From positions 1-36,849 of the forward strand of contig CANGCT010000018.1 of NCBI GenBank assembly GCA_947452415.1: DNA of 36,849 nucleotides, given 5' to 3'. The stretch's first letter is position 1. Each line of letters starts with the position of its first letter. The notes under the pieces were generated by a model. The model did not search any database and had not been told where the DNA came from. It saw nothing but the letters and a program-made list of their open reading frames with translations. The translations under genes were made by a program, and so were the position numbers. Positions 8,585 through 16,377 of the stretch are shown piece by piece. This DNA comes from Flavobacteriaceae bacterium (GTDB taxonomy: Bacteria > Bacteroidota > Bacteroidia > Flavobacteriales > Flavobacteriaceae).

Positions 8585-8626
8585 TTTTTAACTCATAAGA
8601 ATTAAGGATCTTATAAAATAAAAGCT

Positions 8627-9880
8627 ATGAAAATTATAATCCGAGAAGCAAAGATTATTGACAAAAAAAGCCCATTTCATAAACAAGTAGTTGATGTGAA
8701 AATTAATGAAGGAATTTTAGAAAAAATTGGCAAAAATCTGGCTAAAGAATCTGATTATGAAGAAATAACCCACCCCGATTTACATCTTTCTCAAGGATGG
8801 ATGGACAGCAGTGTTTCTTTAGGTGAGCCAGGATATGAAGATCGAGAAACAATTGCAAACGGATTACTAGTTGCAGCCAAAAGTGGTTTTACTGCAATAG
8901 CTTTACAACCTAATAGTTTTCCAATTTTAGATAACCAATCACAGATTCAATTTGTAAAACAAAAAGCAGCATCTACTGCAACCGACTTATTCCCTATTGG
9001 AGCGTTAACCAAAAATAGCGAAGGAAACGATTTAGCCGAATTATTTGATATGAAAAATGCTGGAGCAATTGCTTTTGGTGATTATGGAAAGAGTTTATCC
9101 AATGCTAATTTGTTAAAAATTGGTTTGCAATACGTTCAGGATTTTGACGGATTGTTAATTACATTTTGCCAAGACGAAAAGATAAAAGGAAGCGGTGTGG
9201 TTAATGAGGGTGTGGTTTCTACTCGATTGGGATTAAAAGGAATTCCGAATCTTGCCGAAGAAGTAATTGTGGCTAGAAACTTATTTTTATTGGAATATAC
9301 TGGAGGAAAATTACACATTCCAACTATTTCTACTGCCAAATCGGTAGAATTAATTCGGGAGGCAAAAGCCAAAGGATTGCAAGTTACTTGTAGTGTTACG
9401 GTGCATAATTTGGTTTTAACCGATGAAAAACTAGACGGTTTTGATACCCGATATAAAGTTGCTCCACCTTTAAGAACGGATGTTGATAGAGTTGCCCTAC
9501 TTACAGGAGTAACCGACAACACCATTGACTTAATTACTTCAGATCATAATCCTATGGATATTGAGCACAAAAAAATGGAATTTGAAGGTGCTAAAAATGG
9601 CACAATAGGCTTGGAAAGTGCTTTTGGAGCCTTATTAACCTTACTACCATTAGAAACTATTGTAGCAAAATTAACCAATGCTAAATCTGTTTTTAAAATA
9701 GAACATTCCGAAATTGCAGAAGGAAAAACGGCAAACATAACCCTATTTACTACCGAAAACGAAAGTATGTTTTCAAAAGAAAACATACTTTCAAAATCTA
9801 AAAATTCGGCTTTTCTTGGAACTAAAATGAAAGGAAAAGTAATTGGAATTTATAACAACCAAAAATTAATCTTATCCTAA
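8627..9880 (+). CDS. Dihydroorotase-like protein lacking metal ligands (probable pseudoenzyme)
   Basis: The 417-residue sequence follows the dihydroorotase fold from end to end, but the catalytic site is degraded. The usual D-x-H-x-H-x-R-E-P-G motif reads D60-S-S-V-S-L-G-E-P-G69: both histidines are Ser62 and Ser64 and the substrate arginine is Gly66. The later His in the 'HAED' position is replaced (FCQDE, 180-184), and the H-x-x-H-v-S-t-a motif has Thr233 for the second His. Only the final Asp (TSDHNP, Asp306) remains. It therefore should not catalyse dihydroorotate formation. Inactive homologues in other bacteria serve as structural partners of aspartate transcarbamoylase, which is a plausible role here. 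The next gene overlaps its stop by one base. Confidence 0.8.
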   Translation: MKIIIREAKIIDKKSPFHKQVVDVKINEGILEKIGKNLAKESDYEEITHPDLHLSQGWMDSSVSLGEPGYEDRETIANGLLVAAKSGFTAIALQPNSFPILDNQSQIQFVKQKAASTATDLFPIGALTKNSEGNDLAELFDMKNAGAIAFGDYGKSLSNANLLKIGLQYVQDFDGLLITFCQDEKIKGSGVVNEGVVSTRLGLKGIPNLAEEVIVARNLFLLEYTGGKLHIPTISTAKSVELIREAKAKGLQVTCSVTVHNLVLTDEKLDGFDTRYKVAPPLRTDVDRVALLTGVTDNTIDLITSDHNPMDIEHKKMEFEGAKNGTIGLESAFGALLTLLPLETIVAKLTNAKSVFKIEHSEIAEGKTANITLFTTENESMFSKENILSKSKNSAFLGTKMKGKVIGIYNNQKLILS

Positions 9881-10206
9881 TGGATCCAAAAACTATAGAC
9901 GAAGGAAAATCAGCAGCAATAACGAGTTACATTTTAATTGTTGGAGTATTAATTGCTTTATCAATGAATTCTGAAAAGAAAAACCCTTTTGCTTCGTTTC
10001 ACATCCGTCAAGGATTGGGATTAACATTAACCTTCATTACTTTGGGAGTTTCCATTAGTTATTTTGAAAGTATTATGGTTGCTGCACCAATGTGGATTTT
10101 CATATCGGTATTAACAATTTACGGAATTTTTTCTGCTGCTAAAGGCGAAACAATTCCAATGCCATTATTGGGGAAATGGTTTCAAAAATGGTTTAGTAAT
10201 TTTTAA
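9880..10206 (+). CDS. Small membrane protein, DUF4870/Tic20-like
   Basis: The 108-residue protein has three hydrophobic segments: about 14-29 (ITSYILIVGVLIALSM), 45-66 and 70-88. The arrangement, with a conserved-looking FHIRQGLGL between the first two helices, resembles the DUF4870 or Tic20-like group of small bacterial membrane proteins, whose function is not defined. The ATG shares its A with the TAA stop of the dihydroorotase-like gene (TAATG), so translation is probably coupled. The esterase gene begins nine bases after this one. Confidence 0.65.
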   Translation: MDPKTIDEGKSAAITSYILIVGVLIALSMNSEKKNPFASFHIRQGLGLTLTFITLGVSISYFESIMVAAPMWIFISVLTIYGIFSAAKGETIPMPLLGKWFQKWFSNF

Positions 10207-10215
10207 CTTATATAT

Positions 10216-10854
10216 ATGACTTTACACCATTTAGTTCGGGAACCCAAAATAAAATTAGACAAAAATTCTTTATTGTTATTATTACATGGCTATGGCAGCA
10301 ACGAAGAAGATTTGTTTTCTTTCGCATCCGAACTTCCAGAAGAATATTATGTGATATCGGTTCGAGCACCTTATGAATTGGGCTATGGAAGTTATGCTTG
10401 GTATGCTATTAATTTTGATGCCGATGAAAATAAATTTTCCGACATTCCGCAAGCACAAGAATCTAGAGATTTAATTGCTAATTTTATTGATGAATTGGTG
10501 GCTAATTATCCTATAGATGCTACTAAAGTAACTTTAATTGGATTTAGTCAAGGTACGATTTTGAGTTATGCTATTGCACTTTCTTATCCAGAAAAAATTC
10601 AAAGAGTAGTTGCAATGAGTGGTTATTTGAATACGGAAATGGCAACACCAAATTTTGAGAAAAATGATTTTAGTCATTTAAAAATATTTGCTTCCCATGG
10701 CACCGTAGATCAAGTGGTTCCTGTAGATTGGGCAAGAAAGGCAGCACCTGCTTTAACGCAATTAGGGATTGAAGTGGTATATAAAGAATATTCAATTGGT
10801 CATGGTGTTGCACCACAAAATTTTTATGATTTTAAGAATTGGTTACAACACTAA
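10216..10854 (+). CDS. Serine carboxylesterase/phospholipase, alpha/beta hydrolase
   Basis: This 212-residue alpha/beta hydrolase belongs to the phospholipase/carboxylesterase group (PF02230). The oxyanion-side HGYGSNEEDL motif is at 24-33, the nucleophile Ser111 is in GFSQG, the acid is probably Asp165 (HGTVDQVVP) and the base His196 (GHGVAP). There is no signal peptide, so it is cytosolic and likely hydrolyses short-chain carboxylic or thioesters. It is the last gene of a tight plus-strand group (BatA-type, dihydroorotase-like, small membrane protein, esterase) and is followed by a convergent hairpin terminator. The natural substrate cannot be read from sequence. Confidence 0.85.
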   Translation: MTLHHLVREPKIKLDKNSLLLLLHGYGSNEEDLFSFASELPEEYYVISVRAPYELGYGSYAWYAINFDADENKFSDIPQAQESRDLIANFIDELVANYPIDATKVTLIGFSQGTILSYAIALSYPEKIQRVVAMSGYLNTEMATPNFEKNDFSHLKIFASHGTVDQVVPVDWARKAAPALTQLGIEVVYKEYSIGHGVAPQNFYDFKNWLQH

Positions 10855-10860
10855 AAAAAA

Positions 10861-10897
10861 AATAGTCTCCTTATTATAATTAGGAAACTATTTTTTT
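10861..10897. terminator. Bidirectional intrinsic terminator
   Basis: Arms at 10861-10871 and 10882-10892 pair over eleven positions with one mismatch. A run of A precedes the stem and a run of T follows it, so it can end transcription from both the plus-strand esterase gene and the converging minus-strand lipoprotein gene. Confidence 0.8.
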
Positions 10898-10912
10898 ATA
10901 AGACTTTATATA

Positions 10913-11395
10913 TTATTCCTGACCATCCGGATTATCCGACCCAGAAACTTTATTCCCTATTTCTCCATCGCCAGAAAAAATAAGCACTCCTGCTTTTTTT
11001 AGTTCATAGCCATTATGAGCAATTAGCTGGTAATCGTTGTAAATCCATGATTTGCTTAGACCACTTTTAGTGACGATAAAAGACTTATCATCTGGTAAAA
11101 ATATTTCTGCTTTATTGGCATTTTCATTAAACAAAACATAGGCACACAAAGTTTCATCTTCGGTAGAAGCATTATCTGCAGGATTTAATTGGATTCCGGT
11201 AAAGGCTTTAACACATTCTTGATTTAGTTTAGACCATGTATATCCAGCCGAAGCTAAACAACCATTTTTGTCCTTATCAACATCCACAATAGTGGAGTCT
11301 TTATGAGGCTTTTCAACAGGATATGATTCCGTTTCGTAAAATTTGCAAGAAATCAAAGTAGAAAATAATGCAATAGATAATAGTAGGTTTTTCAT
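10913..11395 (-). CDS. Lipoprotein of unknown function
   Basis: This 160-residue protein has a lipoprotein signal ending at Cys17 (LFSTLISC). The mature part includes a GCLASAGYTWSKLNQECVK segment with two cysteines that could pair, then a short beta-rich domain ending in a Gly/Asp-rich tail. I know of similar small proteins in Flavobacteria but no function. It is the last gene of a minus-strand group with the anchored protein and the metallo-hydrolase upstream, separated from the former by 39 bases, and is closed by the bidirectional terminator. Confidence 0.7.
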   Translation of the reverse strand: MKNLLLSIALFSTLISCKFYETESYPVEKPHKDSTIVDVDKDKNGCLASAGYTWSKLNQECVKAFTGIQLNPADNASTEDETLCAYVLFNENANKAEIFLPDDKSFIVTKSGLSKSWIYNDYQLIAHNGYELKKAGVLIFSGDGEIGNKVSGSDNPDGQE

Positions 11396-11434
11396 AAGTT
11401 TTAAAATTTTATGGGGATTAAAATTTTATTCGGT

Positions 11435-11926
11435 TTAGTATTCTTGTTTGGGGTAAATAAAAGTATCCATTATTTGAAAGGTTATTTTTCCGTCTTTTTC
11501 TACAAAATATTTCAATACTACATCTCCCCAATATATGCCATCACTATAATCAGCAATGATCCATCGGTGGTTTAGTATTTTAATTTTATTGATAATGAAT
11601 TTTTGTTCGCCAAGTTTTTCTTGACCTGTATAGACATTTCCTTTTGGATCGTCATTGTATGTTAAAAGTGCTTCTTTTATTTGAGGAATCAATTTTTGAA
11701 TATCATAATTAGCAAAATACTCTTTGGCAAAATCGTTATTTTCTAATGAAAAATGATCGGCATCTAGTAATTTATTGGAAATACCAGTAATGCTGTCTTT
11801 CAAATATTTCAATTCACTTTCGTTCTTTTTCTTTTCGAACGCAAGTTCTTTACTAAAGTACATATACGTAAAAGCAGTGACTAAAGCCGTTACTATAAAT
11901 AAGTAAAGATATAATTGTCTTTTCAT
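11435..11926 (-). CDS. Membrane-anchored hypothetical protein
   Basis: I place the start at the ATG whose first base is 11926 (MKRQLYLYLFIVTAL), because the longer frame would run into the end of the upstream metallo-hydrolase gene. The 163-residue product has one N-terminal membrane helix (about 5-22), then a short coiled-coil-like charged stretch (FEKKKNESELKYLKDSI) and a C-terminal soluble domain (about 60-163) with an alternating beta pattern (IINKIKILNHRWIIADY). The domain would lie outside the cytosol. No family is recognised. The one-base gap to the upstream gene implies co-transcription and possibly coupled translation. Confidence 0.65.
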   Translation of the reverse strand: MKRQLYLYLFIVTALVTAFTYMYFSKELAFEKKKNESELKYLKDSITGISNKLLDADHFSLENNDFAKEYFANYDIQKLIPQIKEALLTYNDDPKGNVYTGQEKLGEQKFIINKIKILNHRWIIADYSDGIYWGDVVLKYFVEKDGKITFQIMDTFIYPKQEY

Positions 11927-11927
11927 T

Positions 11928-12695
11928 CTAAATAGATATTTGTAAATTATCATAAGCCAAAAAAACATTTTTTGGCAATTTTTTTTCTACTAAATCATGA
12001 AAGCCTAATAAATGACTAATATGGGTTAAGTAGGTTTTTTTGGGTTGCACCAAAGCTACAAAATCTAAAGCATCTTGCAAACTAAAGTGCGAATGGTGTG
12101 GTTCTTCTCTTAATGCATTAATAACCAATACCTCTACCCTTTTAATTTTTTCAATTTCTTCAGGTTCTATGGTTTTTACATCGGTTAAATAGGCAAAATT
12201 ATCCATTCTATATCCAAAAACTTGAAGATTGGCATGATAAGCATTAATAGGAATTACCTTAATATCTCCAATTTTAAACGGAACGTTATTTACTACTTCT
12301 TTTGCATCTACCGAAGGTGCTCCAGGATATCTATTTTCTGTTACAAAAACATAATTAAAACGATTTTTTAAATTTTCTAATACCCTCGAATGGGCATAAA
12401 TAGGAATTTTTCCTTGTTTGAAATTAAAAGGTCTTATATCATCAATACCTGCGGTATGATCGGCATGTTCGTGGGTAAATAAAATGGCATCTATCTTTTT
12501 ACATTTGCAGGCAAGCATTTGTTGTCTAAAATCGGGACCACAATCAATAACTATAGAAGTATCTTCGGTATGTATCCATACAGAAACTCGCAAACGCTTA
12601 TCTTTAAGGTTATCGCTAAGGCAAACGGAGTGATTACTCCCTATTACGGGAATACCTTGAGAAGTTCCAGTTCCTAAAAAATAAATCTTCATCAT
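11928..12695 (-). CDS. Metallo-beta-lactamase-fold hydrolase, PhnP-like
   Basis: The 255-residue protein starts MKIYFLGTGTSQGIPVIG, the typical first strand and loop of PhnP-type hydrolases, and has the zinc motif T-H75-E-H77-A-D79-H80. Further ligands are likely Asp51 (DCGPDF), His near NAYHAN and the C-terminal LTHISHLLG. PhnP itself is a phosphoribosyl cyclic phosphodiesterase, and many relatives are annotated only as metal-dependent hydrolases, so the exact substrate is open. No signal peptide. Two adjacent ATG codons are possible starts; I keep the first. It leads a minus-strand group of three genes and diverges from the 491-residue protein gene. Confidence 0.8.
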   Translation of the reverse strand: MMKIYFLGTGTSQGIPVIGSNHSVCLSDNLKDKRLRVSVWIHTEDTSIVIDCGPDFRQQMLACKCKKIDAILFTHEHADHTAGIDDIRPFNFKQGKIPIYAHSRVLENLKNRFNYVFVTENRYPGAPSVDAKEVVNNVPFKIGDIKVIPINAYHANLQVFGYRMDNFAYLTDVKTIEPEEIEKIKRVEVLVINALREEPHHSHFSLQDALDFVALVQPKKTYLTHISHLLGFHDLVEKKLPKNVFLAYDNLQISI

Positions 12696-12768
12696 TTATT
12701 AATTTGGGTAAGTAATTTGATAAAGTTAATGGTTACTTAATTTAATACAAAAATAGCATTAATTATCG

Positions 12769-12798
12769 TTTTATAAAGCATCAATTTTACTAACTTTG
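12769..12798 (+). promoter_or_regulatory. Bacteroidota promoter for the 491-residue protein gene
   Basis: TAACTTTG at 12791-12798 is an exact TAnnTTTG -7 element. TTTT at 12769-12772 is a weak -33 element with an 18-base spacer. The ATG lies 12 bases downstream of the -7 box, implying a very short leader. Confidence 0.6.
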
Positions 12799-12810
12799 CA
12801 ATGTATATAA

Positions 12811-14286
12811 ATGATTATGGGAAATTCAGGATTAGACATAAAATTAAAAGGTGATAAAGTAATAGAGCAAATTCCATCTATTAAAGATAAAGCATTACGA
12901 ATTAATTTGAACGAAAACATCTATGGCACATTTGCCGAAATTGGCGCAGGTCAAGAAACTGTTCGTCATTTTTTTAGATCGGGAGGTTCGTCTGGAACTA
13001 TTGCTAAAGCAATGTCGGCTTATGACAAAGACTTCAGTGATGCCATTTATGGTATTGAAGAAGACGGGCGTTATGTAACCGAAAGTCGTTTAACCAAAAT
13101 GCTTTCTCATGAGGTAGATTTAATTGAAAAACGATTGGATAGAACAAAACATCCCAACAAAATGTTTTTTAGTTATGCTAATACTGTTGCAACCATTGAC
13201 TTCGCCAAACAATTTAAAGGACATGGCTGGGTTGGAATAAAATACCAAATCGAACCGGATGAAGATTATAATGAAATTATTCTGCACATAAGATTTAAAG
13301 AAACTGATGCCCGATTACAACAAGAAACCCTTGGTATTCTAGGAGTTAACCTAATATATGGAGCGTTTTATAAATACAATGATCCAAAAAAATTGCTACG
13401 ATATCTTTACGATCACCTAGATAAAGATCAATTAGAGATTGACACAATTAACTTTTCTGGCCCCCGTTTTGCTAATGTAGACAATAGGTTAATGAGTTTA
13501 CAATTGGTAAAAAATGGCATGACCGATGCCGTAATGTTTAGTCCAAATGGGCATAACATTTTGCCTGCTGCCGTTTTATACAAAAAAAACATCTTGGCAT
13601 TAAGAGGAAGTTTCCGTCCGGTTACTAAAGTAAATATGGACATGCTTGATCGTTCTTTGGAAATGTTTGTAAAAGAAAATAAAGTTGAAAAAGAAAATAC
13701 CTTTGTAATATTTGAAATAACACTATCCAATCTTCGTTCAGAAGGAGAAATTGACGAGCGAGATTTTATGGATCGTGCCGAATTACTTTGCTCTCTTGGC
13801 CAAACCGTAATGATTTCGAATTTTCAAGAATATTATAAAGTGGTAGAATATTTCTCAAGCTATACTAAAGCTCGTATGGGATTAGTGATGGGAGTAAATA
13901 ATTTAGTGGACATTTTTGATGAAAAATACTACCGTCATTTAAGTGGTGGAATATTGGAAGCTTTCGGAAAATTATTCTATCGCGATTTAAAAGTTTATCT
14001 CTATCCGATGATAGAAGATGGCGAAATAATTACTTCACAAAATCTAAAAGTTCATCCTCGAATGAAAGAGTTATATAAGTTCTTTGCTTACAACGGCAAA
14101 GTAATTGATGTAACTGAATACGATGAAGAAAATTTGAAAATATTCTCTAGAGAAGTTTTAAAAATGATTACTACAGGAATTCCAGGTTGGGAGAGATTAT
14201 TGCCAAAGGGAACTGCTGAACTGATTAAACAACATCGTTTGTTTGGCTATGATCCGAATAGGGTTTTAGAAGCAGTCAATAAATAA
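12811..14286 (+). CDS. Conserved cytosolic protein of unknown function
   Basis: This 491-residue protein has no signal peptide and no barrel pattern. It reads as a soluble enzyme-like fold: INLNENIYGTFAEIGAGQETVRHFF near the N-terminus (about 30-55), a GHGWVGIKYQ stretch near 130, SGPRFANVDNRLMSLQL, and a C-terminal half with several Lys/Glu-rich helices. I recall homologues in many Flavobacteria being labelled 'TonB-dependent receptor', which cannot be right for a protein without export signal or plug domain; that memory is not checked. It is a single-gene unit with a clear promoter. The first (12811) and the third codon are both ATG, so the exact start is uncertain by two residues. Confidence 0.7.
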   Translation: MIMGNSGLDIKLKGDKVIEQIPSIKDKALRINLNENIYGTFAEIGAGQETVRHFFRSGGSSGTIAKAMSAYDKDFSDAIYGIEEDGRYVTESRLTKMLSHEVDLIEKRLDRTKHPNKMFFSYANTVATIDFAKQFKGHGWVGIKYQIEPDEDYNEIILHIRFKETDARLQQETLGILGVNLIYGAFYKYNDPKKLLRYLYDHLDKDQLEIDTINFSGPRFANVDNRLMSLQLVKNGMTDAVMFSPNGHNILPAAVLYKKNILALRGSFRPVTKVNMDMLDRSLEMFVKENKVEKENTFVIFEITLSNLRSEGEIDERDFMDRAELLCSLGQTVMISNFQEYYKVVEYFSSYTKARMGLVMGVNNLVDIFDEKYYRHLSGGILEAFGKLFYRDLKVYLYPMIEDGEIITSQNLKVHPRMKELYKFFAYNGKVIDVTEYDEENLKIFSREVLKMITTGIPGWERLLPKGTAELIKQHRLFGYDPNRVLEAVNK

Positions 14287-14313
14287 TAGATTTATTCCTC
14301 TATTGAAAAATTA

Positions 14314-14340
14314 AACTGCACCCAAAAGTTTAGACAACTT
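14314..14340. mobile_element. Relic IS3-family terminal inverted repeat
   Basis: The string CTGCACCCAAAAGTTTAGACA (partly inside this interval) is very similar to the terminal inverted repeats of IS150-like IS3-family elements, which typically read TG...CCCCAAAAGTTNGACA. No transposase fragment and no matching opposite repeat are visible in the 270-base spacer or in the neighbouring genes, so it would be a solo relic of an excised or decayed element. Chance resemblance is possible. Confidence 0.45.
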
Positions 14341-14559
14341 TTTAATTAATTTTTATTTATTATTTTTATTTACTTTAAATAACCTATTGACTTTGAAAAT
14401 GTAATTCTTTATTAAAGCAAATAGTAAAATTTTGAACTGATTATGTTATTCCCCGATGACAAGGTTGAAATTTTGAATTATACTACCTACTAAGAAATGG
14501 CTATTATAAACATAGTTATTAAATTTTGTTCGATTTTATATAAAAACAAAAAAGTAGGT

Positions 14560-15126
14560 ATGAAAATACATATTAAATCTATGGTTTCTCTTCGTTGTAA
14601 ATTAGTAGTGAAAGATGCCTTAAAAAATTTAGGTATATGCTATAAATATATTGACTTAGGTGAAGTTGATATTGAAAATAATGAATTAACCGATGAAAAA
14701 ATAGAAGAGTTAAAAAAAATACTCCTTCAATCTGGTTTAGAATTAATGGATGAAAAAAAATCCATAATAGTTGAACGAATAAAAAACATGCTAGTGGACA
14801 TGATTCACTGCAAGGAAGAAATTCCTAGAATAAAAATTTCAGTTTTTTTAAGTAAAAAATTAAATCACAATTATACCTATTTATCCAATTTATTTAAAGA
14901 AGTTAACGGGATTACAATTCAACATTATATTGTACTTCATAAAATTGAAAAAGTGAAAGAACTAATTCTATATGATGAACTAACTCTAAATGAGATTATG
15001 CATATTTTAAATTATAGTAGTGTAGCACATTTATCAACCCAATTTAAAAAAATTACAGGCATGACTCCAAGTGATTTTAAAAAAAATAATGCTTTTAATA
15101 AAAGAATTGTTTTAGAAAAATTATAG
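14560..15126 (+). CDS. AraC-type regulator with heavy-metal-domain-like N-terminus
   Basis: I start at the ATG at 14560 because the N-terminus MKIHIKSMVSLRCKLVV then matches the fold of heavy-metal-associated (HMA-like) domains; the frame continues upstream to 14497, but that adds an unlikely hydrophobic extension. Residues about 1-75 form the ferredoxin-like N-domain. Residues about 85-185 carry an AraC double helix-turn-helix: SKKLNHNYTYLSNLFKEVNG and LTLNEIMHILNYSSVAHLSTQF, ending at the conserved TGMTPSDFKK. The metal motif M-x-C-x-x-C is here M8-V-S10-L-R-C13, with the first cysteine lost. It probably regulates transcription, with an unknown ligand. The gene converges on bcp with 17 bases between stops. 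Confidence 0.75.
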   Translation: MKIHIKSMVSLRCKLVVKDALKNLGICYKYIDLGEVDIENNELTDEKIEELKKILLQSGLELMDEKKSIIVERIKNMLVDMIHCKEEIPRIKISVFLSKKLNHNYTYLSNLFKEVNGITIQHYIVLHKIEKVKELILYDELTLNEIMHILNYSSVAHLSTQFKKITGMTPSDFKKNNAFNKRIVLEKL

Positions 15127-15143
15127 ATCAATAATTTATGACA

Positions 15144-15596
15144 CTATCCTAATATTTGTTGAGCATGAGCTTTAGTTTTAACTTCAGAAATAACGTCTTC
15201 AATAATACCGTTTTCATCAATAACAAAAGTGGTTCTGTGAATGCCGTCGTACTCTTTTCCCATGAATTTTTTAGGACCCCAAACTCCAAATGCTTGAATA
15301 ACAGATTTATCTTCATCTGCTATTAATGGGAAAGGGAAATTATATTTTTCTTTAAATTTGAATTGTGCTTTTTCGGCATCAGCACTTACTCCTAATAAAG
15401 CATAATTGTTAGCTTGAAAACGATCAAAATTATCTCTTAAGTCACACGCTTCAGCAGTGCAACCTGGCGTATTTGCCTTTGGATAGAAAAAAACTACTAG
15501 TTTTTTTCCTTTATAATCTAATAATGAATGTTGGTTTCCATCTTGATCTTTACCTGTAAAGCTTGGTGCTTTATCTCCTTTTTTTAAAGTAGTCAT
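15144..15596 (-). CDS. bcp: Thioredoxin-dependent thiol peroxidase, Bcp
   Basis: A 150-residue peroxiredoxin of the Bcp/PrxQ class. The peroxidatic Cys46 is in the NTPGCTAEAC motif and the likely resolving Cys51 is five residues later, as in alpha2-type Bcp enzymes. It reduces hydrogen peroxide and alkyl hydroperoxides with electrons from thioredoxin and is cytosolic. The conserved FYPKANTPGCT segment and the late HRTTFVIDENG segment place the family with confidence. It diverges from nth, with a 104-base spacer that contains an inverted copy of a TAAATTTG element (15686-15693, minus strand) that may be a promoter element. Confidence 0.92.
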   Translation of the reverse strand: MTTLKKGDKAPSFTGKDQDGNQHSLLDYKGKKLVVFFYPKANTPGCTAEACDLRDNFDRFQANNYALLGVSADAEKAQFKFKEKYNFPFPLIADEDKSVIQAFGVWGPKKFMGKEYDGIHRTTFVIDENGIIEDVISEVKTKAHAQQILG

Positions 15597-15700
15597 AATA
15601 CTACACTTTTATTAAAATAAAATTCTATTTTTTAAAATTGTTATTGATATTGCAATTGACATTGAAATTGCCTTATTTTACATTTCAAATTTAGTAAATA

Positions 15701-16360
15701 ATGACCAAAAAAGAACGTGCAACGTTTGTTATAAATACGTTAAAAGAATTATATCCAACAATACCAATTCCTTTAGAACATAAGGATGCCTATACTTTAC
15801 TTATTGCAGTACTCCTTTCGGCACAATGCACCGATGTTCGCGTAAATCAAATTACGCCTTTATTGTTTTCTAAAGCTGATAACCCTAGAGATATGATAAA
15901 AATGAGTGTGGAAGAAATTAAAGAAATTATTCGTCCGTGTGGTTTATCACCAATGAAATCGAAAGGAATTCATGGCTTATCCCATATCTTATTAGATAAA
16001 TATAATGGAGAAGTTCCTCAGAGTTTTGAAGCACTGGAAGCTCTCCCGGCAGTAGGACACAAAACAGCAAGTGTAGTGATGAGTCAGGCGTTTGGTGTGC
16101 CTGCATTTCCCGTGGACACTCATATTCACCGATTAATGTACCGCTGGAATTTAACTTCTGGAAAAAATGTAATTCAAACCGAAAAGGATGCCAAAGCAAT
16201 ATTTCCAAGAGAATTATGGAACGATTTACATTTACAAATCATCTGGTATGGCCGTGAATATTCACAAGCTAGAGGCTGGAATTTAGAAAAAGATATTATT
16301 ACTAAAACAATTGGAAGAAAAAGTGTTTTAAAAGAATACGAAAAAAAAATATCCCGATAA
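15701..16360 (+). CDS. nth: Endonuclease III without iron-sulfur cluster cysteines
   Basis: The 219-residue protein follows E. coli Nth closely. The helix-hairpin-helix LPAVGHKTASVV contains the catalytic Lys121 and VDTHIHRL supplies Asp139. It is a bifunctional DNA glycosylase/AP lyase that removes oxidised pyrimidines. The odd feature is the C-terminus: in E. coli the last 25 residues hold four cysteines (C-x6-C-x2-C-x5-C) binding a 4Fe-4S cluster, but here the tail (YGREYSQARGWNLEKD onward) has none; the only cysteines are Cys43 and Cys80. I believe this is common in Flavobacteria, but did not check. A perfect palindrome overlaps its stop codon. Confidence 0.9.
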   Translation: MTKKERATFVINTLKELYPTIPIPLEHKDAYTLLIAVLLSAQCTDVRVNQITPLLFSKADNPRDMIKMSVEEIKEIIRPCGLSPMKSKGIHGLSHILLDKYNGEVPQSFEALEALPAVGHKTASVVMSQAFGVPAFPVDTHIHRLMYRWNLTSGKNVIQTEKDAKAIFPRELWNDLHLQIIWYGREYSQARGWNLEKDIITKTIGRKSVLKEYEKKISR

Positions 16361-16375
16361 ATTTATCGGGATATT
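16348..16375. terminator. Palindromic bidirectional terminator overlapping nth stop
   Basis: A perfect 28-base palindrome (centre between 16361 and 16362) with GC-containing core cccgat/atcggg. The nth stop codon at 16358-16360 lies inside it. On the minus strand the stem is followed by a run of nine T residues, so it is best read as the terminator of the small gene and sigma factor transcript; on the plus strand the T-tract is weak. Confidence 0.75.
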
Positions 16376-16377
16376 AA

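Noticed and set aside
9136..9786. Minus-strand open frames inside the dihydroorotase-like gene
   Set aside because: Composition and lack of motifs indicate antisense shadows; the plus-strand frame matches a known fold throughout.
14497..14559. Upstream extension of the AraC-type gene to the ATG at 14497
   Set aside because: The 21 extra residues are hydrophobic and unlike the HMA-like N-terminus, which begins naturally at 14560.
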